Positions 63,781 through 64,000 of a stretch of DNA of 64,000 nt are shown in pieces. The translations under genes were made by a program, and so were the position numbers. The notes under the pieces were generated by a model. It was not told the DNA's origin, did not search any database, and saw only the letters and a program-made list of their open reading frames with translations. This DNA comes from Actinomarinicola tropica (GTDB taxonomy: Bacteria > Actinomycetota > Acidimicrobiia > Acidimicrobiales > SKKL01), in NCBI RefSeq assembly GCF_009650215.1, contig NZ_CP045851.1, positions 1,031,189 to 1,095,188 on the forward strand, given 5' to 3'. Within the stretch, counting starts at the first letter, position 1. Each line of letters opens with the position of its first letter.

Positions 63781-64000
63781 ATGAGGGTCCAGCTCGGGCG
63801 CAAGGGGGACTACGCCATTCGGGCGGCGGTCGACCTCGCCCGCCATGACGGCGCCGGACGTCGCAAGACGCGCCACATCGCCGAGGCGATGGGGGTGCCG
63901 GAGAGCTACCTCCCGTCGATCCTCGGGCAGCTGGTCGCTGCCGGGCTCGTCTCGTCGCTCGCCGGTCGGGACGGCGGCTACGCGCTCGTGCACCCGGCCG
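63781..64000 (+). CDS. Rrf2-family transcriptional regulator (partial)
   Basis: The first 73 residues are visible and the gene runs past the right edge. It begins MRVQLGRKGDYAIRAAVDLAR and continues with a winged helix (KTRHIAEAMGVPESYLPSILGQLVAAGLVSSLAGRDGGYAL), the Rrf2 pattern. The three Cys for an iron-sulfur cluster would lie further on and cannot be checked. Confidence 0.88.
   Translation, partial: MRVQLGRKGDYAIRAAVDLARHDGAGRRKTRHIAEAMGVPESYLPSILGQLVAAGLVSSLAGRDGGYALVHPA

Overview
The window is high-GC DNA from a chromosome of an actinobacterium, most likely of the class Acidimicrobiia (this placement is inference). The evidence is a WhiB regulator, GTG starts and GTGA gene overlaps throughout, 13E12-type (DUF222/HNH) genes, an F420-hydrogenase-beta-like iron-sulfur protein, LytR-CpsA-Psr and DUF3068 envelope proteins, many acyl-CoA and SDR genes, and the block hom-thrC...rho-rpmE-prfA-prmC...glyA-wecA-atp, which keeps an actinobacterial gene order. 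Coding density is very high and no gap without a gene exceeds about 230 bp. I see no insertion sequence, prophage, CRISPR array or rRNA.

Layout. 0-5.4 kb: whiB, a GDPD phosphodiesterase with a DUF2254 membrane protein, a diacylglycerol-kinase-like protein and etfBA. 5.5-6.8 kb: an HNH gene with a perfect SOS box on its start codon. 6.8-9.8 kb: the actinobacterial SCO1664/DUF3090/histidine-phosphatase trio, divergent from a type-5 uracil-DNA glycosylase and a lipoprotein. 9.9-14.1 kb: an FrhB-like protein, an LCP ligase, AlkD and CobO. 14.1-18.7 kb: an EAL-DICT protein, a patchwork with an SDR remnant, an unknown gene and an intact SDR, then a zinc-finger/GNAT protein. 18.7-25.2 kb: a TSUP transporter, a DUF3068-FadD-GNAT operon and a double acyl-CoA dehydrogenase. 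25.2-32 kb: def, a patatin-like protein with a C-terminal frameshift, TetR, an amidohydrolase and an SDR. 32.1-35.2 kb: a second HNH gene, a small uncertain ORF, a CNNM/CBS protein and tRNA-Arg. 35.3-41.7 kb: argS-lysA-hom-thrC-RDD. 41.7-44 kb: an AttH-like protein divergent from a phosphotransferase. 44-54.2 kb: rho, rpmE, prfA, prmC, rpiB, glyA and a WecA-like gene, with a thiolase-like gene on the other strand. 54.3-61.9 kb: the complete F1Fo ATP synthase operon. 62-64 kb: PPK2, a 2H/GNAT fusion and the start of an Rrf2 regulator.

How the genes work together. argS, lysA, hom and thrC supply arginyl-tRNA and aspartate-family amino acids. rho to prmC form a transcription and translation termination block. 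rpiB, glyA and the WecA-like gene feed pentose, one-carbon and envelope metabolism. The atp operon makes ATP, and PPK2 next to it links nucleotides with polyphosphate. Fatty acid or steroid metabolism is represented by the fused FadE34-like dehydrogenase, FadD, EtfBA, SDRs and the thiolase-like protein.

The most notable signals are: a consensus LexA box and good promoter on the first HNH gene; a recurring -10 box 6-10 nt before start codons without a Shine-Dalgarno site, which suggests many leaderless mRNAs; a diverged SDR 3' end left behind next to an inserted gene; palindromes that look like operators at the acyl-CoA dehydrogenase and the TetR/amidohydrolase genes; a glutamine-rich, repeat-expanded insertion in Rho; and an ATP synthase b subunit that carries a signal peptide. 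I did not find an obvious new defence or mobile system.
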